From NCBI GenBank assembly GCA_037501455.1, contig CM074865.1, forward strand, positions 7,637,001 through 7,701,000: a stretch of 64,000 nt of DNA, written 5' to 3'. A model generated the notes under the pieces. That model was not told the origin of the DNA. It saw only the letters and a program-made list of their open reading frames with translations, and searched no databases. The stretch's first letter is position 1. Each line of letters begins with the position of its first letter. Both the position numbers and the translations under genes were made by a program. This DNA comes from Lantana camara (Eukaryota; Streptophyta; Magnoliopsida; Lamiales; Verbenaceae). Below, in pieces: positions 33,317 through 46,000 of this stretch.

Positions 33317-33763
33317 TCACCAACCCGATTTATCTGCAACTCCATTCAAGAGCGGTCTGGATTCCGCCCAGAACTCGAGATTGCTGCGAAAACCCTTGTG
33401 ACAGTACCTCTGGAAATCCTCGAACGTCATGAACCGGGTCGGGTTGTTGGTGTTGGACTCTTTCCGGGCCAAGTACTTGAGGATGTCCTCGAATAGGGTT
33501 TCGTCGCAGGGAATGTTCAGCGGGCCGGAGTTATTGAAGCCGTATTCTTCCTCGGCTCTGATTAGAAGCTTTTTGAATTCGGGGTGGTTGAGGTGCGTGG
33601 CTCGGACGATGAATCTCTTGCGGGCGGAGCCGACGGTGACGGCGACGTGGCCGGCGGGGACGTCGGAGGGGGTGATGCGCGCCGCCTTGGAGGCCTTGCG
33701 GCGCCACCGCCGGAGGAGGTGGCGGAGGCGGACGATGTGGCGGATCTTGCTGCAGCCAGACAT
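33317..33763 (-). CDS. SAUR-family auxin-responsive protein
   Basis: Intronless 148-codon gene, ATG at 33763 and TGA at 33317-33319. The N-terminus is basic and Arg-rich (RLRHLLRRWRRKASKAAR). The SAUR core (about residues 35-105) has the family signatures PAGHVAVTVG, RRF-like KRFIVRATHLNHP, LLIRAEEEYGF and the IPCDETLFEDIL helix. A C-terminal extension (FMTFEDFQRYCHKGFRS…) is seen in longer SAUR subgroups. SAURs are small, short-lived proteins that promote cell expansion, mainly by inhibiting PP2C.D phosphatases at the plasma membrane; that is family knowledge, not visible here. The coding 5' half is very GC-rich compared with its surroundings. A TATA box lies about 110 bp upstream. I cannot assign a specific SAUR number. 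Confidence 0.95.
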   Translation of the reverse strand: MSGCSKIRHIVRLRHLLRRWRRKASKAARITPSDVPAGHVAVTVGSARKRFIVRATHLNHPEFKKLLIRAEEEYGFNNSGPLNIPCDETLFEDILKYLARKESNTNNPTRFMTFEDFQRYCHKGFRSNLEFWAESRPLLNGVADKSGW

Positions 33764-33870
33764 TGTTGTTTGTGTGAGTTTTTGGATTTGGATTTGTGTG
33801 AGTTCGTTTTGCTGTTGTTGTGAGTGTGAGATGTAGACGATGAAGTGTTTGTAATGGTGGAATAGTGGTG

Positions 33871-33882
33871 GGATATATATAG
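33871..33882 (-). promoter_or_regulatory. TATA box of the SAUR gene
   Basis: On the minus strand CTATATATATCC lies 108-119 bp before the ATG. A start about 30 bp downstream gives a 5' UTR of around 80 nt rich in CA/CAA, normal for a plant gene. Confidence 0.7.
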
Positions 33883-35457
33883 GGTTGGGAATAGCAGTGT
33901 GCCCTCGGGTTTGGGGGGTAATTACGATAATGGGATTTTGGTTTTACGTGATTGGTACGTGTTGAGGACGTAGACTTGGGGGCTAATTGGGTACTGATTT
34001 TGTGGTAAGGTGATGTGCCTAAATTTTTAGTTTGGAGGATTTCGAATAACAATTAATGTATCTATATTCTATTACGAATCCACGGTATAAACACGATAAT
34101 ACGGATATCAGTAATTTTTTCTTAAATTTATCACGTGAACACTACATAACGCGACAAAATTACATGCAATACTTAGAAAAATATAATTATTAATTATTTC
34201 TTTGGGGTTTTGACTCGAATCTCTTTAGAATTCGAGCACTGACCTAGTTACTTTATTAATCAAGTTACAACGTGAACCCTAAATCTACTTAAGAGATCTA
34301 GTGTCTCGTTTCGCTATACCGATTGATTTTTGGTTAATTAATATCGATTGTGGGGTTATTGATTATCATTACTACAAAACAAAATGTTATTTATGATAAA
34401 TTGTTTAATAATAAAATAAGCCCTCTTTTCTCAGATATATTGATGAGCAACATGATTTTCTTCCAATCACGGCGAAAAAAGATAGAAAAGAATATTAATT
34501 CAATTTGAGATTTCTTTGGTAACCCATAATACAAGATCCAATATTATCAAAAAAGACATTAAAAGTACTAGAAGTCTACGAGATCCCTTCACAATATGAT
34601 TATTAATTACAGCATTTTGACAGGCATTAAAACGCTGCTTACAAAACAATAAACAATAATAAATTAATTCAACGTATATATATTATTTAGCTTAGCTCCA
34701 TATTTAATGTCATTTTTGTTATCATAGTTGAGGAATTTTGACTTTAATGTAATAATGACAGTTCAATATTAATTTAAAGAGAGATGGAAGAGCATACACT
34801 TGCTTAATTAATTAATCTCGTTTTAAAAGATCCTAATTAATGCTAAGATGCTATCCAAACAATTAATTTATATTACCAACGATTAATTTAAGTAATTAAA
34901 CCTGAAATTTGCAAGATAATATCAATATAACATAAGAAAGAATTTGCAGCCGTAGGGTGGCCGTATAGCGTGCTTAGGCACACCAACTCTAAAACCCCAA
35001 AATCCAAAAGCCTACAATTAAAACCAAAAAGTAAAAAGTAAAAATAATAATAAATATCTTTATTTTTAAAAATAAAAATTAATGAAATCCATTCTGTTCT
35101 CTGGAGGTAGTTAGCTAGCTTTGGCCATGGCTAGAGAAAAACAAAATTAAAAATTAAAAAGCAAAGATTCTATCATTAATTAAATAAAGAAAGAAATAAA
35201 ATATATTTAATACATATGAATTAGTTCTTAAACAATTTTATAATCCTCCATAACTGGACAAGAACCCATGTGCTAGACTGTCCCATCTAACCCTTCCCCT
35301 TTCTTTAATTATAAATTTATAATCCCCTTAAGCTAGCATCCAAAAAACTCTTGGCCCATTCTTAATCACTTCTTTAATCCCTTAATTTAGAGGTTAATTT
35401 TTAATTGTGATTGGCTTAATATGTACAATGCTCATTCAATCTTGGCATGGGAGCAAT

Positions 35458-35550
35458 AGTGGTTGGTCCAAGTGGTTAATAATGAGTTCATTCTCCAAAA
35501 AAATGTTTCAAGTTCGAATTCCAATTGAGTGTGTGTTAAAAAAATAATAA
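35458..35550 (+). repeat. SINE-like tRNA-derived repeat
   Basis: A-box-like agtggttggtccaagtggtt, B-box-like caagttcgaattcc and a terminal gttaaaaaaataat tail. It resembles the copies near 8633 and 48655. Confidence 0.55.
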
Positions 35551-36837
35551 TCTTGGCATAGTGCAACCACTACTTGTAATCATCTAAGTACGTTATCATA
35601 AGCTTTTACACCGGGCAACAGATCATGATTACTCGACACAGCATACCGTGGCTGAACCAATATTTATATAATATTTTATCGTATCGAATCGAATATCTTG
35701 TCTGATACTCTTCAGGTGAGAAATTCAAAACAAAATTCGTATCGTTGTGTCTGTATCTGTGCGTTATAGAAGAAAACATTGATTAAATAGTGAAGAGAGA
35801 GTTAGTAGGAAGCAAAGGGTCCAATGGGCATGTTAAGCATGCACAAGAGGAGAATACATCCCCCCTTAACCTTAAAATGCCCCACATGTCAAGATTTAAG
35901 GGTCATAATTGTTGATGAACATTGCTCAATGTTTTGTGCAAATTTGCATCCAAACAAGAGTAAAAACAATTATTGTATTTCTTTATTCCCAACACATATA
36001 ATCCTAATTGAAAAACATGGACAAATGGTTTAAATATTTAATTAACTCATCTTAATTATTTCAATTGATTTTGTGTGATCTTTTAAACATTGAGTAGGTT
36101 TTCTTTGTTTTTACTATACTTACTTCAAGGCACAAATCACTTGCAAGATCGGAGGACAGTAGGACATAATCTAGGAATATGCGTGTGTGTATACGTGCAA
36201 TTTTGATATGTATTGTTTTATGTGATTAAATCTTAAAAGAAATCTTGAATTGAGTGGTATTTCTTTGATTATAATTACATTCGAAACATAATAATGCGTA
36301 ATTAAATTCAAGAAATTGATGCTACTAAAGATTTCAAATGAATAAGTAATTTGAGCATAAACTTTGCTCAGTTAAATTAGTATAACGAGAGAACGAGTAT
36401 TTTATACTTATGGTATAACTATTTGAAATTTTAAAAAAAGAAAATCATTTGATTAGTTGAAATTCATCCGGATCGAATTTAGGTTAAAAAATTTACAACG
36501 GAGGTGAGGTGGGTTCAAACTCATGTTGCTTTGTTTTTATTTTTGTGTCTACAAATTATATATAATTATTCTTACATATTATTATGATTATTTGTTTTGT
36601 ATAAATAAGTGGGGCCCACTGCAGTACAGTTGGAAAGAAAGGTATCCAAAGTTGGGAGTGTGCTTTTGCTTCGTTGTAAGTTGTAACTTTGTAAGGAAAA
36701 GGAAAACTGTCACTGGCCCACAAGCCGGTCTACTCTTCACCACGCCCTATTTTTAATTACATGAAATAAATAAATAAACTAAAAACATATATGTCCGATT
36801 TAATTATATACGGTCTCTAATTACAAATTCACTATTT

Positions 36838-37100
36838 TTAATAAAATTCGAACTCATAATTCATCGGTGAGTTTATAGTGTTTATTCTTTTTTTTTTTTT
36901 TTTTTTTTAAATGATAATTGTTGGTTCTCGATTAACCCTAATAAAATTCGAAATTGGTAAGTTTGTACTGCTTATTCTTTCCTTTTTTTTTTAAGAGAGT
37001 CATTGTTGGTTCTCCAATTACTACTGATGAGATCCAAACCCGCGATCTATAAGTTCACAAGTGCGAATATTTATCACTAAGTCATCTGGTTGTTTCACTC
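36838..37100 (-). repeat. SINE-like repeat with duplicated A-rich tail
   Basis: On the minus strand a tRNA-like head (gatgacttagtgata, then a B-box-like cgcgggtttggatc) is followed by two copies of a unit made of gagaaccaacaat, an A-rich run and taaacttacc-like sequence (37025-36940 and 36938-36838). The A runs are long (21 and 10 bases). Confidence 0.45.
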
Positions 37101-39830
37101 ATTTTGTTTACTTGATCATATATAACTCATTATTTTATATACTCAATTTTCTTTATTTACCCTTTACAAATTTGATATGTTTGGTCCATTACTGTAAACT
37201 ATCTCTAAGTAATTAATCCTCCCCTATTCTATTTTAATATTGGCAATATTGTAGCGAATTTGCGATGCATGCATAACTATTATTGAAGAAAATAATCCAA
37301 CATGTATGGTGCCATAGTTTTTGTACTATTATGTTATTTTGTTTTGGTATCACCAGCTTTAGATACGCATGCAAAGTCGATTGGAAGCAATATATTCTGG
37401 ATTTCATCAATGAATTTCTATAACTATTATCTTATCATATCGTATTTTGTAAAATATTTTTTATGTAAAAAAATTTAAAAAAATGTATATAATTATTTTT
37501 CATATCTATATTCGATTATCATTTCATTCAAGTTGGGAATTTTGATATTACCTCACTTAATTACTTCATTCTAAATGTTAATAAGATTTTTCATAGTACT
37601 TATCCTTGCACCTAATACTCGAAATTTAGCAATTGTTTATAAAACCAAAAACATAATTTGCGCTTGTCGCTTTCCTCTATTGTTCTTCTTTCGTCACTAA
37701 CTTCTAATCCTTGGATCTAATTTCTGCATCCTGCGCCCTAATATCACAAAATTAACAAAATAATTAAAGAACTAATCCGATAATTAACTCTAATTTTTCT
37801 CAGAGATTGTACACGAAGTGACCAGACACTCGTGCACATACTTCAGTTAGAAGGTGCTAGTTAAGACGACATTTGTCCCCTTAATTAATAATACAGTTTT
37901 AATCTAGGATTAATCTGGATAAAATGTAATTAATCATTATGTTTTCCATAATGATGTTGTATTAAGGCCGACAATCTCTGTCTATATTTCGGAACAATTA
38001 GCCCTTCAGATTAGAAGGATTAAATAAATAATCTCTGGAAATTTTTAATTAAAGATTTTGGAATTATTCTAAGCTGCCCTAATTGGCTGCCACATTATCA
38101 TGTTACACAATTTTATTATTAATCAATTAATTTTATCCTAATGTTTTGATCCCATAATTTCAAGATTATGGCAGGGATTATATATACGAAGACAAGTAGA
38201 ATAAAATCATGTTGATTATCCATTGACTCATTATCGACCGGATTATCACGTGGATTTTCCATATTTAATTTGGTTTTATCAAGATTTGCAAATCATATCT
38301 TTTGTAAATTTTATCTTAATTTTTCATGTTCATTGAATTTGGATGGATGATTATAGTATGGTTAGTACTTAATCCTATGGTCTTAGAAGTAATTAATCGG
38401 GTAAAAGGCTTTTAGGTTAAATGAACTGTGAAAAAAAATTTCTAGATTAGTTGAAGTTGTTTTATTTGACTGAGATGTTGGTTTCGATCATTCGTTTTTA
38501 ATAAGTTGAAATTTACTATAAGTCTATAAGCCAAGTAGCCAACATTAAAAACGAAATATTAATTTTAGAGGGAAAAATAACTAATTGAATTATTAATTAA
38601 TTAATTATACATGATACTATACGATATTTGTTTTGTCACAAATTGAAATATTTATAAATTTTAGGAAAATATTATATATAATTGTGATGGAGTCCACCTT
38701 AAGGACGCGCAGCTAGCCCTGATGACACACCCTCTAAGAACATTTCGGGAGTTTGCATGGACGCGAACTTCATTAAGAGTCTGATTAAATTATGATTTAG
38801 GTGAGAGTAACGCTTATAAGAATGTATTTGATTCGGCTGAAACTCATAAAATTAAATTGTTGATTTAATGACATACTCTTTAGTTGTATTAGGAAGAACA
38901 AGAAAACATGTATATATACTAAATAACTATAGTAGTATTATATTTTTTATTTTTTAGATGTATTAAAACTATGGGATTTCACAATAATTAATAACAAAGT
39001 ATTGAAGAATTACAATATTTCGAAATTTAATTACTTGGGTTATGCATTACATACAAAACTGTGCATTTGCAATAGCTGCAACAATTTTTTGTCCTCTTTG
39101 TAAAATTCAAGTTAATAAAATAAATAATAAAAACTTAATAAAATAGAAATCACAGAAAAGTGCCAGCAAAATAATTTTGTTTGTTAGCATATAAGTAATA
39201 AAAAATGTTATGAATGTGTTTGGTGCGAGTAAGACGTGTCTCAAAACCACATAACAATAGCCTAATTAAGATTCTTCATCATAATCGTAATTAAAAGTGA
39301 TCAGTAGATAAAATTATTAATTCTAGGCTCCGAATTTATTATCTTTGGGGTACTATTCTTGATATTTTTATGAATGGTAAACAATAAGCGTAATTAAACA
39401 TTTACCACGAAATTTAATTAAAGATCAACTTATACTAATCCTTAGAATACCTATATTGAAATTTCGTGGAAAAAAAATGTTAATTGAACACCATATATAT
39501 TTATACTAGCCTACCACCCGTGCGATGCACGGAATGATTATAGTTATACTATATTTAAAATAAATAAAAATATTATATAGAATTATTATAATTATATTAT
39601 ATTTAAAATAGTTAAAAATTATTATCAATTATATTTTTAGTAACATATAACTATATGCCTCTGCAACCCGTGCAATACATATAATTATATCTTTTATAAT
39701 ATATAATTATATGCTAGTATGCGATGCATGCGATACACGTAGTTTGATAATTATATATTCTAAAGTAACTAAAAATTATTAAATATTAAAATAATATTAC
39801 AATTATAAAGTAGTTATATTATAATTATAT

Positions 39831-39874
<44 letters not shown>
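39831..39874. repeat. Compound AT/GA microsatellite
   Basis: A run of AT units passes directly into a run of twelve GA units. Confidence 0.95.
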
Positions 39875-40492
39875 ACGTCTAACTAAAAATATGTAAAGTT
39901 ATTATTATTGATAAAATTAATTGAAAAATGTATGTAAACCAAAAAACACAAAAAGATAACTAAAAACATATTACACATATTAGAATTACAATAATATGAG
40001 TATCATATTATAATAATGTTTCATTTTTCTAAAATGAATATAGAACCATATGAAGTATATAAAATGAATAAAATATAACTAAGAATATAACTTTAAAGTG
40101 AAATTGGTCGAATATAAAAGAAAACTCAAAATTATTAAATTTTAAGAATATCAATTTGAAAATTCTAAAACCATATATGTAATTTTGCATAAAAAACCAT
40201 ATAAATTATAAAGTAAAAGAAGTAAAAATGAACCGTTAAAACAAATCACATTCTTAAAATACATATCAATTTTGTAATATCATTATATACTAAATAACGA
40301 AAATATTATGAATAATATGAACATTTAAAAATTAATTTATAAATTTTTACATAATATAATATTTATTTTATAGATTTTATAAATTTGTAATAGTTGATCA
40401 TTAAAGGTAATAATTTAGTAATAATAATAATAATCAATTATAATTTTTAATAAAACTTAAATAAGATCTCTTCCTCCATTAAAGAGTTAATA

Positions 40493-40546
40493 TACTCTAT
40501 AGTCTAACTTTTTTTTTTTTTTTTTAGTGCTACTCTATAGTCTAAC
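40493..40546 (-). repeat. Oligo(dT) insertion flanked by 16-bp direct repeats
   Basis: TACTCTATAGTCTAAC occurs at 40493-40508 and 40531-40546 and flanks 22 bp that are almost only T. Read on the minus strand this is a bare poly(A) insert with a target duplication, inside the minus-strand Helitron. Confidence 0.75.
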
Positions 40547-43095
40547 GACATGATTGATATGATAAAATAACGTATGAATGGAATGATCATTTTCACATTC
40601 ATTTCTAAACCCTTGATTGGTATAAAATACAATAAAAAATGTTCATTAGTCCTTCCCAAGATAATGTCCATTGCTTTATTCATGGTATTATCCATTACCC
40701 CAACCTTGATGGTATTAAATGATTCTCAATCTATTGAGAAACAACTATATTTTACTTTTATAAAATTATCCTCATTAAATCTAATTAAATCAAATTTTAT
40801 TCTTTTATGTTCTTCATTTTTTCTTCTGCTATTTTTCGACTATCTTCTTTCCCACAAAATTTAATAAAATCTAAATCAAATCTCATTATTCAAGTGTCTT
40901 TTGGGGTTTTAAGGAAAAAATGAAAAATAGAATAAGAATGTAAAAAAAAAAAAAAAGTTAATTAAGAAGATTAAGAAGCTAATAGTGAAAGGGCAAAAAT
41001 CATAACATTATTGCATGAATAAGGATAAGAGTTCTTGAGCAAAGGGCCAACATTAAAAAGTAAAAAATAAAGGTAAACTATTAGTTATAAATTTAATGAA
41101 GAAAAATTGCTACAAATAATTCATAATTAATGTTATAAAATTAAAATATAAGAGGATTTTTTTTTTAAATAACACAAAGAAAAAGGATTGAAAAAGTTTT
41201 TAAATAACGTAAAGAAATATTATAAATCAATAAATAGTTAGACAAAAAGTAAAAAAAGAACACTGGAAATTAAAGAAACAACATAAAAGCTTCAGAAAAA
41301 AAATATATTATAGAAAAGATAGATGAATGCACAAATATATTCAAATATATTAATCATATAGATGAATTCACAAATATAGCTAAATACAAAAATAGTAAAA
41401 CTAAATCTGAGATAATTTAAATAAATAGCGGATTCAAAATTACAAAGAAAGGAAGATTTGACTATTAAAAAGGTAAACATCCATAAATTTAATATAACAA
41501 ATATAAATTAATAATTAAAAAAAATATACATCACATCAACAAATAACAAATCTGAAAATTAAAGATACATAATAATATGAAGAAACTAAAAATATTACAA
41601 TTCAACACACTTATTTTAGTAAAAATAGAGGTATCTTCGAAAACATGAAACTAAAATATTAATCAATAAACAATAATAATAAAAATTTATATATAAATCT
41701 GCAACGTATAGTGTAAATTCACATTCTTCCTAACCGAAAAATTAAATGTAATCATTGAACTAAGGTCAATGAAAAGTAAAAAAATTCAATTAAAAAGAAA
41801 TTCAAGAAACTCTCTTATTTTTAACTTCATCTTTACATATTATACCATTCATGAAAATACAAAGAAAAAAAACCATGAACCTCAAACATCATCAAAGGAA
41901 GAGACAAAGATTATGAACACTATACATTAACTGAACCCCCAATCAACATTACGAAATTGCGTACAAATCTCTACAATTTAAAACATCTTAGATGAATTCG
42001 AAATGAAAAAAAAATGAATAATAGAAATAAATCTGAATGAATGCATTTGAAGAGAGGAGATTTGGAGATGGAGAGAATGATTATATAGGCATGCCCAAAT
42101 TTGAATGATATGGTAAATTGAAAGAAATAAGGAAATAATAAATAATATCCATTAAATACGTTTGTAATTGCATACTAATAGAGAATTGATTCTTGAGATC
42201 TTTATGAATTAATTAAAAAATACGAAAAAGAAAAAAACAATTAAAATCATTCTAATTATATTTTTGATTAACAATAATTTGGAATTATTAAAATTCACCA
42301 ATAAATAAATTTCAAATGCCATGAATTCTGAGGGAGTGGTGGCTATATTAGGGAATTCAATTCCGTTTGCTCATTTTTAGGAGATTTGATTACCAATAGC
42401 ATATATTTAGTATTGATTCATGGAATAATTAATGAATTGCATATAATAAGGATTGTGTTTAATAATAATTGAAATATATTGATCCAACAACCAATTAGAA
42501 ATTATTTTTTTAATAAAATATTTTTAGAAAACAACACAAAATAATATTGAGTCAAAATAGTACAATATATATAATAGTATAGATATGTATATTTTCAAAA
42601 GAAATTCATAATGAAAAATATATTATGAATATTGCTGAAAATAATTATTTTCTTTAGTAATATTTATTTTCATAATAAAATTATATACAAAATAAATATT
42701 TTAATTTTAATTTTTCTTTATCTATCTTTTTAAACCTAATTAATGATAGCATTAAATATTACCCTAATTATGGGGTGAATGTCATGATATATAAAAATTA
42801 TCAATTCATTCTTTCTTAATTTAAAGCTCATTAATCATGACCTTTATTTATATTGATAAAAATATGTATAATTTAGAACATAAATTCATACATATAAAGT
42901 ATATTATAAATATTGTCAAAGATAATTATTTCCATAAGTTACTATTTGTTTTAAAATAAATAATATGCAAAATAAAGATCAACCAATTATATTTTTTCTA
43001 TTTAATTAAAAATCTTAAAAAACTCACAAAATTCTACATCATCAAAATACACAATAAAAAGTCAAACCTCGTTTTTAAATATATAATAGTATAGA

Positions 43096-46000
43096 TTTAG
43101 TTTTCTTTCCAATCAAATTCCAACTAATGAGACATGAAAGCACAATTTGCGTGGGGTACGTACAAGAAGTTGATCAAAATAGTACAAATAGGTGCAATTG
43201 GTACGTACCTTAACAAATACCAACACAAATCCATATTACGTAACATATAAGTCTAAGTCTACTTTTTGGTCTCTTAATTTAGTAGGTCCTAATATTTAAT
43301 TAATCAACTAATATCGAATTTAACCAAAAGCTGGGTAATCAGAAATAGAGATTCCTTTCCAATTCACACTTTGTTTTACTTGTTTTCCTTATTAGCAACT
43401 GATGTAGAAGCTTCATGTTTATAATTCATCGATACTTCTTCCGTAATAAATTTCAAGAAAAATTTCATTTCATAACATATGTATACCTATACTTGTGTCC
43501 AAGCATAATAGATTTATGTTTGTTACTATTTTTGAATCATAATATTTAGCATCATTCCTAATAATTTAATTAGTCAGAAATGAAAATGATGAGATATTAA
43601 ATTGTATTCATTTCAATTTCTATGTTTCCACTTTCTAGGTTGCTCTTAGGTAACAAAAATTCTTTAGATCAATTGATTTTACTGAAAGTTAAAAACAAAA
43701 TTGTTGAATTGATTTTGAACCGATATCTTTTAACGAAAAAAGATGAAACAAAACATACAAGATGAGAATATCGAAAAGTTTCTTATAAAGAAGACCAGAA
43801 CGCCTAACAAGACAAAGAACAATCGTATTATTCGTCCCATGAATTAAAAAAAGATGGTATTGGGTAAACCAAGAGAGAGTTCAAACTCAATTATTACGCA
43901 AATTGGACCGTATTGACCGACCAAAGCCATCAAAGTTTTGTTAGATAGGAAAAATTCAAAAAAATACATATGAAACTCAGCAGCCTCATCGCACATGGCC
44001 ATATTGACTAAGGCAATTTACTTCAGCAGCTTCTCTTCTCTTCAACATGGTCATATATAACAGCTTTTTTCATGTGAAATATACTATTAAATCATTCAAA
44101 TATCTTTATTCATACACTGCGTATCTAATCAAATAATGCTAATTTATAGACTTTCAGATTTTAATTGTTTTTTATTTTACATACAAATATATAACTAAAA
44201 AGGAAATAAAATAATGTATGAAACAAATTGACCATAACAATTCCTCACATTAAGTTCAGAGTTTAAAAGTATAGTTTCGTTCCCGTGAAATAAGTCCGTA
44301 GTACTATCAAGACAATTATCAGTGCCCATACCTATATTTAGTCACGTATAAATTAACGACTCCATGCTATGCATGCCAGCTTAATCAAAAGTTTTGTATT
44401 TCAATTTCAAAATATATATGCAATTAATTTTAATAGGGAGATATGCAACAGAGATCTACCCATTCGAACCTTAATAAATTAAAATACAGGGGGAAAAAAA
44501 CACATTATTATATTTAATTGTAAAATGTTTTGCAAGATATATAACGGTCATTTTATAATGAAAATGATCCATATGTTTTGGAAAATGGTACGTATATTTT
44601 AGATACAATAATAATTAATATTTATTGGAATTTTATATACAAGTACGTATTATTTTGGAAAAAGTAATTGCAACATCTTACTTAGATAGTCTTTATACAT
44701 TTTGTTAAAAATTTAGTATCGTAATTTAAAATATAATTAAACGTGACATAATTCGTTCTTGCTGATTAATTAGGATTAATGTAGAAACACGATCTTTGAG
44801 ATAGTATTTATTCCTTAAGATTATAATTAATAATATAATGATTGTTTTACAGTTGAAACCATGATTGGAAATGATAAGGAGATATTCAAAGTTGGAGGTA
44901 ATGATTGCATTATTAGCAGTTATAATATCTATTACAAGAAAGTTGACCAACTCATCGGGTTCAGTATACCTTCTTTCATCAATATTTCATTAAACGGACT
45001 TAAAGAATGGAAAGTTCTTACATGATTTAGGTCTTAAGCCCTATATATACCAAAATTTTAAATCAAACTCGATTCATTCGAATTCAACCGATTATAATGT
45101 TAAGTTGATTACATTTGTTATTTGATTTGTGGCTTGTCCTAGTTAATTTTCCACAAATCATGTCATAAATATAAAACAATTGCTCCCTTACTGCACCTAT
45201 CTGACTGAATCAGATTCGAGCTAGAATTACCCATAAATATAATGGTATAATCTATATATAATTTTTGTCTATCTAAACTAAAAATAAGATATGGTCACTT
45301 AATTAATGGGTAACAGTCTATCATTTTATTTAGGGATGAAACTAAAATTTTAATAAATAAACAATAAGATTAAAAATTACAAAAAGTTCAAATTTCGGGA
45401 GAAGTCGGATAGTTAAGAATACAAAATAAATGGGACCGCGAAGCAATCAACCCCTATGGATCAAAAATAGATCATTGTATTAATAAACTTAAACTCTAAA
45501 ATCATAATACATTGACGTGGGCATAACACGGATACAAGATTCAAATTACTTTTTCAAAAATTTTATGTAATAACTGTTTAATACCGTACGACTCAACAGA
45601 ATGATATTCTGAAAAGTATTTGTATATCGGATCAGTAAGTGTACCCATACTATCATCACTCTTAGTAGTATCGTTGTATGATAACCAAACTATGTCCCCA
45701 ATACGAATATAGAGAGAGGTCATAATCAGAATGGGTAGGATCCTTGAAGAATCCGATTGTCATCCTTGGAGAGAAGATGATATTAGTAGGTCAAACTATA
45801 ATTATTTTAGCCTTTTAGGTACGGTAAACCAAACAAATATTCGAAACAAACCACTATATATATATTTATCCCAATTGAAAAATATGCCCATAATAATATG
45901 TCTGGATCAAGTTTAAAGAATTCATATATATATTCAATGGAGATACAAAGGAGGGAAGCATGTTAGGAGTCCACATTACGCGGCTAATATTGTCAAAACT

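Larger units (their letters stand above)
33890..39506. other. AT-rich intergenic DNA with SINE-like and simple repeats
   Basis: I find no gene. The visible items are listed separately (SINE at 35458, repeat pair at 36838). Gatac-rich dispersed repeats lie at 34060-34170, 35640-35765 and 37430-37530. Short open frames such as 35824-36033 have no supporting motif. Confidence 0.45.
39507..43095 (-). mobile_element. Minus-strand Helitron
   Basis: The minus-strand 5' terminus TCTATACTATTATATATTT starts at 43095. It is followed by TTTGACTTTTTATTGTG, almost the same as the element at 15404. The 3' end has the hairpin CCGTGC-ATC-GCACGG (39519-39533), a short spacer and CTAG (39507-39510), followed by T. 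A second 5' terminus lies at 42593, and decayed 3'-end-like sequences lie at about 39656 and 39714. The 3.6 kb between is very AT-rich with no helicase, so it is non-autonomous. The flanks A and T agree with Helitron target choice. Confidence 0.72.

Noticed and set aside
33531..34052. 173-codon minus-strand and 135-codon plus-strand open frames over the SAUR gene
   Set aside because: They are shadow frames of a GC-rich coding sequence; the SAUR frame matches a known family throughout.
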